Positions 24,639 through 55,689 of a stretch of 64,000 nt of DNA are shown here, in pieces. Made by a program: the position numbers and the translations under genes. The notes under the pieces were generated by a model that searched no databases, was not told the DNA's origin, and saw only the letters and a program-made list of their open reading frames with translations. The DNA lies in contig VXAI01000245.1 of the NCBI GenBank assembly GCA_013399305.1, positions 152,382 to 216,381 on the forward strand. The letters are read 5' to 3'. The stretch's first letter is position 1, and every line of letters begins with the position of its first letter. Origin of the DNA: Rostratula benghalensis. Its lineage: Eukaryota; Chordata; Aves; Charadriiformes; Rostratulidae.

Positions 24639-27218
24639 CTAGTGAACGGTTCTTTCCTTCTGTCTCTGGTAATCTGGAAGGGAAGGGGAAGGCAAGGCTG
24701 AATTCCCTCACTCAAAATTTAAATGACCTTAGGGAGGGATAAAAAAACCACAAGTGGTGTCCACCATCGGTGCAGGGCCACTACTGACAGAAGTAATTCC
24801 TGTGTTATTCAAAGATTAGTACTTTCCACAGCTCTGAAGTTAACACTTGCAGCCAACAATCATCCCATCTTTTATCCCCACGTTGTTAAGCCCTGCTCCG
24901 TAAGTTTTTTTCTTATGTGGACAGCTGAAGCCAGCTCTTACTGTTTTGACTTGGTAGCTGTCCTGGTCCCCAAATCAAAGCCCCACGTTCTTTGTGATCT
25001 GCAGGCTGCTACCACCATCTATGACCTTAAGACTCATAACCTCTAAGCTCAAGTGGCATCGGCAGGGACATGTGGCATTCTGCTTCCCAAGGAGCAATAC
25101 TGCTTGGTGATCGGACTTGGAGCCAGCAGGCACTTACTGTAGGGGAAGTAACGCACACGCATGGTGATTTCACGGGCTGTCTTCAGGATCTCCACAGCCT
25201 GAAAGCAGAAAGAGCTGCTCAGTGACCAGACCGGACTAGAGGAATGCATCAGTTACGTGGTGTCAGCAGCTGAGCTGGTGCAGGCTGAGGGGCCAGAAAG
25301 AGATGGTGTGTGTACAGATTCCCCATCCTGTCCCTGCTCCAGGAGCTGGGCCTTAAGAGCGCTCACCTTGCTGTGTTCAATGTCCTGGAAATCCACATCG
25401 TTCACTGAGAGCACCTGGTCCCCTTCCTGCAGCCCAGCTCTGTGTGCATCCGAGTCAGGGATCACCTGCAAAGGGAAGAGCGGAGACAGCAGCAGTGACT
25501 TTCCCGCCCAGCCCCAGAGCTTCCCCACAGCGCACAGTCTCTCACAAGACTGGGGAGGATGGGGACTGGGGAGCACCAGCACCAGTCCATAGGATCAGGA
25601 GAGATCAGGAAATGGCATGGGACTGTCTGATTGCTGCTTGGTGCACAGCAAATTACAGTTACGAGTTCAGAGATGCCTATAAGACATCAGACAGTCTTCA
25701 CAGGTGCCCAGTTATCTCAGCAACACCCAAAGGGACAACACACAGGGATGGAATGGCAGGAGGACAGACACACCTTAGAGATGAAGATCCCCAGCTGCGA
25801 AGCTTTTCCTCCACGGATGTTGAAGCCCAGCTGTGAGAGAAACCAGCAGTGAAGTGCAGTCACCTCTTTTGGCCCAGGACCCTTCCCACTGCTAATATGT
25901 CTTTTCCAGACAGAACAAAGGTGTTGCTGCTGCAGGGTTCAGCCAGGCAGCAGCAAGCACCAGTCACCCTCTGCAAATTTCCATGGCAATCTCACCCTGA
26001 ACACCTGAGGAGTTCCTTGATCCCTGTCTATTATCAGCTTCACTTCACAACATATCGGACTTCACCCACAAAGTTTTCTTTTCCCTCTATGGCACAGCCC
26101 TTCCCAGCAGAGCAGCAGCAACGCTTCCCCTTATCCCACCCACCTCGCAAAGTCCCTGGACAAGGGAAGTACCAGGAATATCCCCAGGCTGCCTTCAACA
26201 CCTTATTTTGCTACAAGGATGCTGCCCATCAGGGTTAATCATTGGGAATGACGGCCATGAATCAAACTGTGTACTGTGTCCAGCTCTGGACTCCTCAACA
26301 TAGGAAGGGTATAGACCTGTTGGAACGGGTACCATGGAGGGCCATGAAAATTATCAGAGGGCTGGAGCACCTCTCCTATGGAGACAGGCTGAGAGAGCTG
26401 GGGTTGTTCAGCCTGGAGAAGAGAAGATTTCAGGGAGACCTTATAGAAGCCTTCCAATTCTTAAAGGGGACCTACAGGAGAGCTACAGAGGGGCTCTTTG
26501 TCAGGGAGTGTAGTAACAGGACAAGGGGTAATGGTTTTAAATTGAAAGAGGGGAGATTTAGATTAGCTACTAAAAAGAAATTCTTTCCTGTGAGGGTGGT
26601 GAGACCCTGGCCCAGGTTGCCCAGAGAAGCTGTGGCTGCCCCATCCCAGGAGGGGTTCAAGGCCAGGCTGGATGGGGCTTGGAGCAACCTGGTCTGGTGG
26701 GAGGTGTCCCTGCCCAGGGCAGGGGGATTGGAACTGGATGATCTTTAAGGTCCCTTCCAACTCTAACCTTCCTATGACCCTACGAAACACAGCAAACATC
26801 ACGCCGAGGAAACGACCGGGCAGGACCTGCCCCTCCCTTCCTCCCCCCGCGGTGCCGATGGGGCCGGAGCGGGACCGCGGCGGAAAGTCGGGGTGCGTGG
26901 CTGTGTCCGTGTGTGCGTGTGTTTCAGCGGGGTCTCACCTGAGCTCCGGGCGGCTTCTTCAGGACGATGGTGCGAGGCAGGAACTGGGTGAGCTCGTTGT
27001 TGTAGTCGGGGTGATACACCCTCTGCAAAGCAACGCGACGGCGGCCCCGTCAGCCGGCCGCGCACCCCCGGGCTGGGCCACCGGCCCGGGTGGCCTCCCC
27101 CCCGTCCCCGTCCCGGTCCCCATCCCCTCACCTCATGCGGCGGCACCCAGGCGGGCGGGCTCTCGTAGGGCGGCAGGAAAACCACCGGGAAGTCGTCGTA
27201 CGGAAGCCGTGCCTCCAT
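24639..27218 (-). CDS. PDZD11: PDZ domain-containing protein 11
   Basis: Six coding exons on the minus strand, in transcript order: 27132-27218, 26939-27022, 25774-25830, 25367-25465, 25138-25198, 24639-24673. They give 140 aa, the same length as the human protein. The N-terminus is MEARLPYDDFPVVFLPPYES. The single PDZ domain covers about residues 47-128, with carboxylate-binding loop LGFNIRGG and helix region HSKAVEILKTA. The C-terminus is QRQKERTVH. The family protein binds C-termini of membrane transporters (plasma-membrane Ca-ATPase, the copper ATPase ATP7A) and the junction protein PLEKHA7. All splice sites are canonical and all phases close. It is divergent with KIF4A, the start codons lying 373 bp apart, so the two share a promoter. 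A CR1 copy sits in the second intron. Confidence 0.95.
26255..26785 (+). mobile_element. CR1 LINE 3' fragment in PDZD11 intron 2
   Basis: About 530 bp in forward orientation, antisense to PDZD11. It runs from the tgtgtccagctctggactcc motif through the ctggagaagagaag region to the tail gatctttaaggtcccttcc. It supports a 168-codon open frame that is CR1 sequence, not a host gene. Confidence 0.85.
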
Positions 27219-27591
27219 GCTGCCCCGCCGCCTGACGGGACCGCCTGAGAGGGCCGCCCTTCGCCCCGCCCCGCCGCGCGCCCTGACGCCCAGCCCCGCC
27301 ATTGGTCGTTGCGGCGCGCGGCCCCGGTTTGAATGTTGGCGGTTGCTGGCGCCGCCATCGCTACCAGCACCAGAGGCGGCGGCTCCAGGTAGGTTCAGCC
27401 GCGCTCCTCGCTTTCCTCAGGCACAGCAGCTGCTGGGCTCTCCCTCTCCCCCACCTGCTGGCGCCTGGTCTGCCGCTGGGCGCCGGCTGTCAGGCCTAGG
27501 CCCCCGGCTGCTGGGCGGGGGATGTAGGCCGCAGCGGTGAGGCCTCACCCGGCTTCGTTCATCCGCAGGGCGGCCTAGGGTGGCCAAAAAA
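27219..27591. promoter_or_regulatory. Bidirectional PDZD11/KIF4A promoter and 5' UTRs
   Basis: The 373 bp between the two start codons are CpG-rich and lack a TATA box. An ATTGG (inverted CCAAT, NF-Y type) lies at 27301-27305 and TTTGAA, a CHR element, at 27328-27333. A KIF4A non-coding first exon probably ends at a GTAGGT donor at 27389, with the acceptor CCGCAG ending at 27568 before the coding exon. CCAAT plus CHR is the arrangement used for DREAM/MuvB control of G2/M genes, which fits KIF4A's mitotic role. Confidence 0.7.
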
Positions 27592-49171
<21,580 letters not shown>

Positions 49172-49710
49172 CTGACGAGCCTGGGTGGTGCTGTGCTTCT
49201 TCAGACCATGTTGCTGGTGATTTTTTTAAAGTGTTGGGATCTCCTGCTGTGGCAAAATGGCAAAAGCCTGATGACTCTCATGTCTGACAGCTGCTGACAC
49301 CAGCAAAGGGAGTAAAATTCTAGTTCTTGCTAGATTGTGTCTGAGTTATTGTAAAAATTTCTATGTGTGGGTCTTGGGCCTGATGGTAAGAAGCTCTTTC
49401 CCATGGAATTTCTGATTTTATCCAGGTTTCTCATTCCAGCTGCCTTCCTCTTCCTGAACTGTGAACATGTTGGGTACAGTTTAATCCCTCATCTTGAAAG
49501 AACTTTGTAGTAGCACTGGAAATCTGGGCACTGCCTGGTCCCATACAGCATCAGCTGCCCTGGGACATTCCCTGGTGCTTGACCTTTAGGAGGCCCTGGC
49601 TGTGGTCTTAAACGAGCTAGCAGAGGTGAAAGGGTCTTTCTTGAATGAAGTGAAAACCTTGCTAGCCCTCTGTGAATATTGTAGTAATTTTAACTTGGTT
49701 TTGTAGATTT

Positions 49711-49716
49711 AATAAA
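49711..49716 (+). promoter_or_regulatory. KIF4A: KIF4A polyadenylation signal AATAAA
   Basis: A canonical hexamer 540 nt after the stop codon gives a 3' UTR of about 0.56 kb. Confidence 0.7.
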
Positions 49717-49739
49717 TGAATCATTAAACCCCCTCCCCT

Positions 49740-51227
49740 GACTTCTTAATTTTACATTGTGTATAATGAACCACAGAAGGCTCTCTGCAATTAAAAGTGA
49801 TCTTAATACTGTTCTAGTAGTTGCTGTGCTTGCTGCTTGTACCTTACTTGATAAGTGGGCAGCCACATCACTTCCTACTGCTTTCCTTTCTCATCCACCC
49901 TCATTTTTGAGCTATGGGTCTTAACCCTGATTTTTGAGCTCCTCTCTGTAATGGTAGGAGAGCTGGATGAGCTTTGACAGCCCTCTATGGCCTTTAGCAA
50001 ACATCCAAGATTCTCCTAAATAAAATCAGTATCAGCAGGACTGAGTAATGTACCCTTTGTTCCTCTCATGAGGCCTGGCTGGAGGAGCAAAGCATGGTCC
50101 AGGAATGGTTCACGTTGTTGCTGCTGGTTGGTACCAACCCAAAAAGTTGCTTCTGTTCTACTTCAGTCCAGGACACCTGTGAAATTGCTACCCAGCACAC
50201 AAATCTCACCTATGCACGGAGTTATGGAGTGACTGCTCTTTTAACTTCAGTCAACTTTGACTCTTCCAAGGTCATAGGATTCCCTGCTGATTTTAAATTG
50301 TTTTGAAACAATCATCTTACACAAGCTTGTATGTTGTTATGTTATCCAGGGAAAGGGCATCTTCCTCATCCCACAAACCTTCCCTTCCTTTATGCAGGGG
50401 GTTTAGAAACTGAGTCAGGATTATTTGAAAGCTGAAAAACAAAGGCAAAACAACTCTTCCTGCAGGTGAAAGCTGAGGTGACAAATGCCTGTGGTTAAAA
50501 GATACTTTGCCCTACTCTTGGACAACACCCGCTGTGGTTTTGTGCAGACTAATGAATGCCCTTGAAGACAGTTTGCAGATGGGCTGCGGGGCTTGTTCTG
50601 AGCTGAAAGACACCCCCACGCACACACACACACCAGGAGACCAGCAAATGACAGAGGGGAGTCAGTGCCCAATACCAAAACTTGCCCTAAAGAGGTTTCA
50701 TGGTGTAGAAACATCAGAGCTGACACAGAACCCGAGGGGAGGATGGGCTGGTAAATGCAGTTTGGCAATGCAATAGGCTCTCCTGCAGGTGGAGAAGAAC
50801 ACAGTCAGCCCTAAAAACACCCACATAGCCCTTCCAAGACCAAGTGGAACTCTTTGGAAATAAATAAAGATCACATCTTGGCTGGGATTTTTACTCCTTC
50901 TCCAATTTCTGTGTTGTGGGCACAGGTGTAGGGGTTAAGGCCATGAGAAACCATGGATTAACAGGCACCAGAGGTCAGCCAAAGCAGGTGTTCTCCAGAA
51001 CCTCCCTCCTCTCCCTTCTCTCTGCATTTCTACTGTGAAGGGCTGACCTTCACACCCACGGGAACTGCACAGTGGCTACAACTGACACAACCTTGAAGCC
51101 AGAAATGTACTGGGGCGGGAAGGTTGAGATTCCCCAGCTCCATCCCACCTCACCCAGGATTTGTGGGTTTGATGTTATTTGAAATGAGTATCTACATGAC
51201 ACCAGCCAGCATTTTCTAAAAATCAGT
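49740..51227. other. Intergenic region between KIF4A and TAF9B 3' ends
   Basis: The genes are convergent here. I see no splice-supported coding sequence and no CR1. A short CA-type run lies near 50620, and a plus-strand overlapping AATAAATAAA near 50862 could be a distal KIF4A signal, without other support. Confidence 0.5.
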
Positions 51228-51309
51228 TTTACTCAGACCCGGCCCTTGGAAACAAGGTGACAGAAGAGAAGCAAAGCCCCTTCAGAGCGAGAGCGCCCAC
51301 TGCTCACCA

Positions 51310-51311
<2 letters not shown>

Positions 51312-51347
<36 letters not shown>
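51312..51347 (-). repeat. Trinucleotide repeat, (GCT)12 on plus strand
   Basis: Twelve perfect GCT units. It lies 222-257 nt beyond the TAF9B stop codon, so in the TAF9B transcript it would read as a CAG/AGC repeat in the 3' UTR. A (TC)8 run follows at 51417-51432. The 3' end of TAF9B is not certain; a variant AGTAAA on the minus strand at 51228-51233 is the nearest candidate signal. Confidence 0.9.
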
Positions 51348-51348
<1 letters not shown>

Positions 51349-51568
51349 AAGCGCAAAAGACCTCACAGGACACGGGAAATGATGCCTTGCTTTTTCCTTC
51401 CTCCACAGCAGTGATTTCTCTCTCTCTCTCTCGATTTCTCATTCCACACCCAACTGCGTTCTACCAGAGTATTTACAAGCTCTCAACGCTGGTTACAAAG
51501 AACTCCTGGTGAAACCCTCCCCCGACTCAATATGAATCACGGAAGAAGGGAAGGGGATGGGACACTCG

Positions 51569-54500
51569 TCACAAATTATCGTAGTCGTCATCATCTTCAT
51601 GCTTCCTTTTCAAGGGATTGGCTTCATTAGACGTATTCTGTGATGACACCATATTTGTAGTAATAAGAATGTTCTTCGGGCCAATTAGCGAAGGATTAAT
51701 TAGAACATTCTGAACTGTTGGAGTAGTCGGCGTGGCTGTGCAAGAAAGGAAAGACATCGTTACAGAATCATCACAGAATGATAAAGGGGTTGGAAGGGAC
51801 CTCTGGAGGTCATCCAGTCCAACCCCCTGCCAAAACAGGTCCACCCACAGTAGGTTGCATGGGAACATCTCCAGGTGGGGTTTGAATGTCTCCAGAGACG
51901 GAGACTCCACCACCTCCCTGGGCAGCCTCTTCCAGGGCTCTGCCACCCTCAAATGGAAGAAGTTCCTCCTCATGTTTAGATGGAACTTCTTATGTTCCAG
52001 TTTGTGCCCATTTCCTCTTGTCCTCTCACTGGGCACCACTGAACAGAGACTGGCCCCTTCCTCCTGACACCCACCCTTGAAGTATTTCTAGGTGTTGATC
52101 AGATTCCCCTTCAGTCTTCTCTTCTCCAGACTAAACAGACCCAAGTCCCTCAGCCTTTCCTCATCAGAGAGATGCTCCAGGCCCCTCATCATCTTTGTGG
52201 TCCTCTGCTGTACCCTCTCCAGTAGTTTCCTGTCCCTTCTTGAACTTGGGAGCCCAGAACTGGTCCCAGTGCTCCAGATGGGACCTCCCCAGGGCAGAGG
52301 GACAGGATGACCTCCTGGTGTCCACCAGGACTCCCAGAGGGCTTTTTCCTCATTCTCCATCTGGTCAGCCCCAACCTGTGCTGATGCAGGGGGTCATTCC
52401 TCCCCAGGTGCAGCACCCAAAACTTGCCCTGGTTGATCCTCATTAGGTTCCTTCCTCTCTGCCCAACCCTCCAGCCTGTCCAGGTCTCGCTGGATGGTAC
52501 CACAGCCTTCTGGTGTGTCAGCCAGTACAGATGATACACTATTGTGTCACCAGCAAACTTGCTGAGGGTACATTTCATCCCTTCATCCAGGTCATTGATG
52601 AATATACTGAACGAAAAAGCTTGAAAAATAGGGCAGTTGAACGTCCCCACACTGAAACGGAACTTCCAAGGCAACAAAGCAGCTACTAAAATGCACTACT
52701 AGAACATTCCGGGCTGAAAACCCTGGAATGATCCAGAAGGTGAAGCAGAGAAGACAGGAAAACGCTGCAAGGGAAATCTGCCTGAATTGTATGTTCCAGT
52801 TGACACCACCAAGCTAGAAATAGGCATGAAAACTGGAAGTTCCTGGAATGATGAGGGAGCCAACCACCCCCGCCTCACATAAACAGACACAAAAGATTAG
52901 CAACATGAAAAAAAACCCAAAACAACCCACCAGAAGAGGTGAAGTCATTGTAATTACCCACATCATTGCTATAAATTAATTTCTGTTCCTCTAAAAACAT
53001 CATTACAGCTTGTGTTTTACCTGACTTGACGGGTGCCTGAGAGGAGGGGATCTGCACGGTGAACCTCTGACCGGTCAGAGACACCGGGGTGCCGACTTTT
53101 GTTGAGACGGATACTGTTTGTGCTGAAGGTGTGCCTGAAATTGAAAACAACTCAGTCAAAAGATAAATTAAACAAACAAGCAAACAAAAACCCCAAAATA
53201 CTTGCACTCATAAACTTGCTCTCAAAGTGAAACCTATTATTTTCAAAGTAGTGGGAACTCATAGGGGAGATTTGGGTTATGTATCAGAAAGAACTTCTTT
53301 GGTGTGAGGGTGGTGAGACCCCGGAACAGCTTCCCCAGAGAAGCTGTGGTTGCTCCATCCACCCCTGGAGGGGTTCAAGGCCAGGTTGGACGAGGCTTTG
53401 AGCAACTTGGTCTGGTGGGAGGTGTCCCTGCCCAGGGCAGGGGGGTTGGAATTCAATGATCTTTAAGGTCTGGAATTCAATGATCTTTAAGGTCCCTTTC
53501 CAAGTCTAACCATGCTATGGTTCCATGATACTGGTTATACAGAAGTCAGATCTTCAGGCAGATCTGCACATTTACTCAAACCCTGTAAAATTCTAGGCCA
53601 CAAGCACAGACACGTAAATGTACGTGCTCAGTCATAAAGTTTGTGAACCTTTTAAAAGTGGATTTTATTTAGCACTATTTGTAGTTCAGCGTAGTGCTTA
53701 CCTTGAGGAAAAAACCCTCACTCTCATTAAGTTTCTCGAATAGTCTCCTTACATATAGGTGTTATCACAAATACAGGAACAAAAGTACAGAAGTTATACA
53801 CGTACCAAGGATTACAATTATCTTTTTGAAACTAATTTAATTTTTCTGATGCTGTCAAATGATACCAAACTCAGGTGGCACCAAACATGGCCTCAGTGGT
53901 TGAAGGATGCTTTAAATTACTCCTCGTTATTTATTTTTTTTTCCTTCCTAGAATCAATGTGGGAAACCCCAACCGAGTCGTTTCCTACCCAATGTAGGGG
54001 TGCTGGGCCTGCTGCTCACAGCGCCAACGCTCAGGCGAGGGACCGTTATTCTTCCCGCAGAGGAGGAGACCTGTCAAGAGAGACCACTCAGTTCAGCATC
54101 TCCTTAGAAATTAACAGTTCTTAACAGGAAAACACCACGTGGTTCTTCCAACAAAACAACCGAGAGCCTATTTCACAGCAACAACACACACTTTGCAGGC
54201 CGACGTTCTCACAACAAGCACCAGGGCACATCCCACGTCAATGCCTTGAACCTTAAGTTCAACTTTTAAGATTCTTTCTTCAAAATGTGGGAAATAAATA
54301 TGAAGTCCTGCACACCAAGACATCCAGTATTTTCCAGCAAGCAAAGTCAATCTTTTGTCTTTCTTCTAAAGCAAAAACAATGGGGATGCAAGTACAAAAT
54401 ACCCTTTAATATTTACACTAAAGCCTTACCACCTGATATTCAACTTAACAATTTGGCTTTAATACTAAGAAAACTCACATTTGACACTTTGCATTTGAAA

Positions 54501-55554
54501 CTAGCTACAGATAAGAATGCTTGCAAACCCCTCAAGATAAAAAACCACTGACATAGTTTGAAACATGCTTTTTTGACACACAGAGGTGGGTATTTCCCAC
54601 ATATCCTTCAGAGGGGTGGGAAACTCTTTAATTACAACAACATTCCTAACCAACAACGTGGGTATTAGGTCAATCCACCCCTACCCAAACCCCTTACCTT
54701 CTTCTGTAAGGACTTCAGTCTGTAGTTGGGAGCTGTCAAGCAGTACCTGTCAGGTGGGAGCCTGGGTCCAGAATAAGGCTTTATCAATGGCAATGGCGTC
54801 TGGTTTTTCTGCCGTGCAATATCTAACAAGAACTAAAGAGACACAGTTACATTCCCACCTGGGGTCTTTGACTGCGTTCTCTCATTATCAACACAGCTTT
54901 TTTACTCGTTATCAACACAGTTTGACTCGTTATCAACACAGTTTGACTCACGTCTCTCGGGGGCGGGGATGTAAAGGACTGGTCCGTGCGGCACTGGATG
55001 GCCAACCTCACGTCATCTGCATCCACACTCGATTTCTTTGCGTGGCTCGAGTAAATTTTTGCATCTTCCAGTATAGTCGTCACATACCCTTCGGAAAACA
55101 AGCACCTCTCATTACACGGCTGGATTGAAAGAAATAAATCTCTCCCGATCTCGCTCTGCTGTCACCGAAAACACGGCTTCCTCCAGGGTTATTTTGAAAG
55201 AACTGATAATGGAACCCCTGCAGGGAAAATCGGCTGAAGACAGCACTTCCCTTCTCCACTCGGCGTCTCCCACCCCGCAGAAGCAGCACCGCTGCCCCTG
55301 CGAGGCCCCCACAGAGCCCCCGGCCCGGCCCCGCCACCCCTTACTGTAGGCGAACTCCAGCATCTGGTTGATGACGCGCGGCTCGTACTCCGTGATGCCC
55401 ATGTCCTTCAGGATCTGCGCCATCACCTGCGGGGCGGAGAAGGCACCGCTCAGCTCCGCCGCCCTCACTCGACCCTCCCCGGCCCCTCCGGCCCCCGCTT
55501 TACCTGCGCGTCTTTGGGCGCGCTCTTAGGAGACGCCATCTTGGCCGGCTCCAT
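51569..55554 (-). CDS. TAF9B: TFIID/SAGA subunit TAF9B
   Basis: Seven coding exons on the minus strand, in transcript order: 55504-55554, 55345-55426, 54952-55088, 54698-54832, 53989-54070, 53021-53134, 51569-51735; 255 aa, all phases closing. The N-terminus [17 protein letters not shown] is TAF9B-like. The histone fold follows (about residues 18-80, [20 protein letters not shown] onward) with [17 protein letters not shown], then the conserved [20 protein letters not shown] block. A Ser/Thr/Pro-rich linker precedes [20 protein letters not shown] and the acidic end [16 protein letters not shown]9/TAF9B pairs with TAF6 in TFIID and with TAF6L in SAGA. The ends ([21 protein letters not shown]) favour TAF9B over TAF9, although the linker is TAF9-like. 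A CR1 copy lies in the last intron and another in the intron at 53135-53988. Confidence 0.94.
51765..52610 (-). mobile_element. CR1 LINE, longest copy, with reverse-transcriptase remnant
   Basis: About 850 bp in TAF9B's last intron, in the same sense as the gene. Its 5' part still reads as the end of the CR1 reverse transcriptase ([20 protein letters not shown]). The catalytic F/Y-x-DD motif has become FAGD and downstream frames are broken, so the copy is dead. Confidence 0.88.
53270..53532 (+). mobile_element. CR1 LINE 3' end with duplicated tail segment
   Basis: A forward CR1 terminus in a TAF9B intron. A 24-bp unit of the tail is repeated in perfect tandem (53447-53470 and 53471-53494). 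Confidence 0.85.
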
Positions 55555-55680
55555 CGCCTCCGCTCGCCGCGGGGCGCCGCTTCCGGTCACGTGACGGGGG
55601 GGTTGCCATGGAGACGCGGCCGGGCCGGGCGTAGGCCGCGGGGGCGCTGAGGGAGCGGGGCTGAGCCCTGGCAGCGTGGC
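55555..55680 (-). promoter_or_regulatory. TAF9B: TAF9B CpG promoter with palindromic E-box and X-box
   Basis: Directly upstream of the TAF9B ATG the sequence is CpG-rich and TATA-less. It holds an ETS-type CTTCCGG overlapping a perfect 10-bp palindrome GTCACGTGAC (55586-55595), the USF/TFE3/TFEB E-box form, and GTTGCCATGGAGAC (55602-55615), a close match to the RFX X-box consensus. All lie within about 65 bp of the start codon. Confidence 0.65.
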
Positions 55681-55689
55681 GGGCTTTGC

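Noticed and set aside
26242..26748. 168-codon open frame between PDZD11 exons
   Set aside because: It is the translated 3' region of a CR1 LINE, not a host gene.
52189..52677. 162-codon minus-strand frame with reverse-transcriptase similarity
   Set aside because: CR1 remnant with the catalytic FADD changed to FAGD and later frame breaks; not a functional gene.
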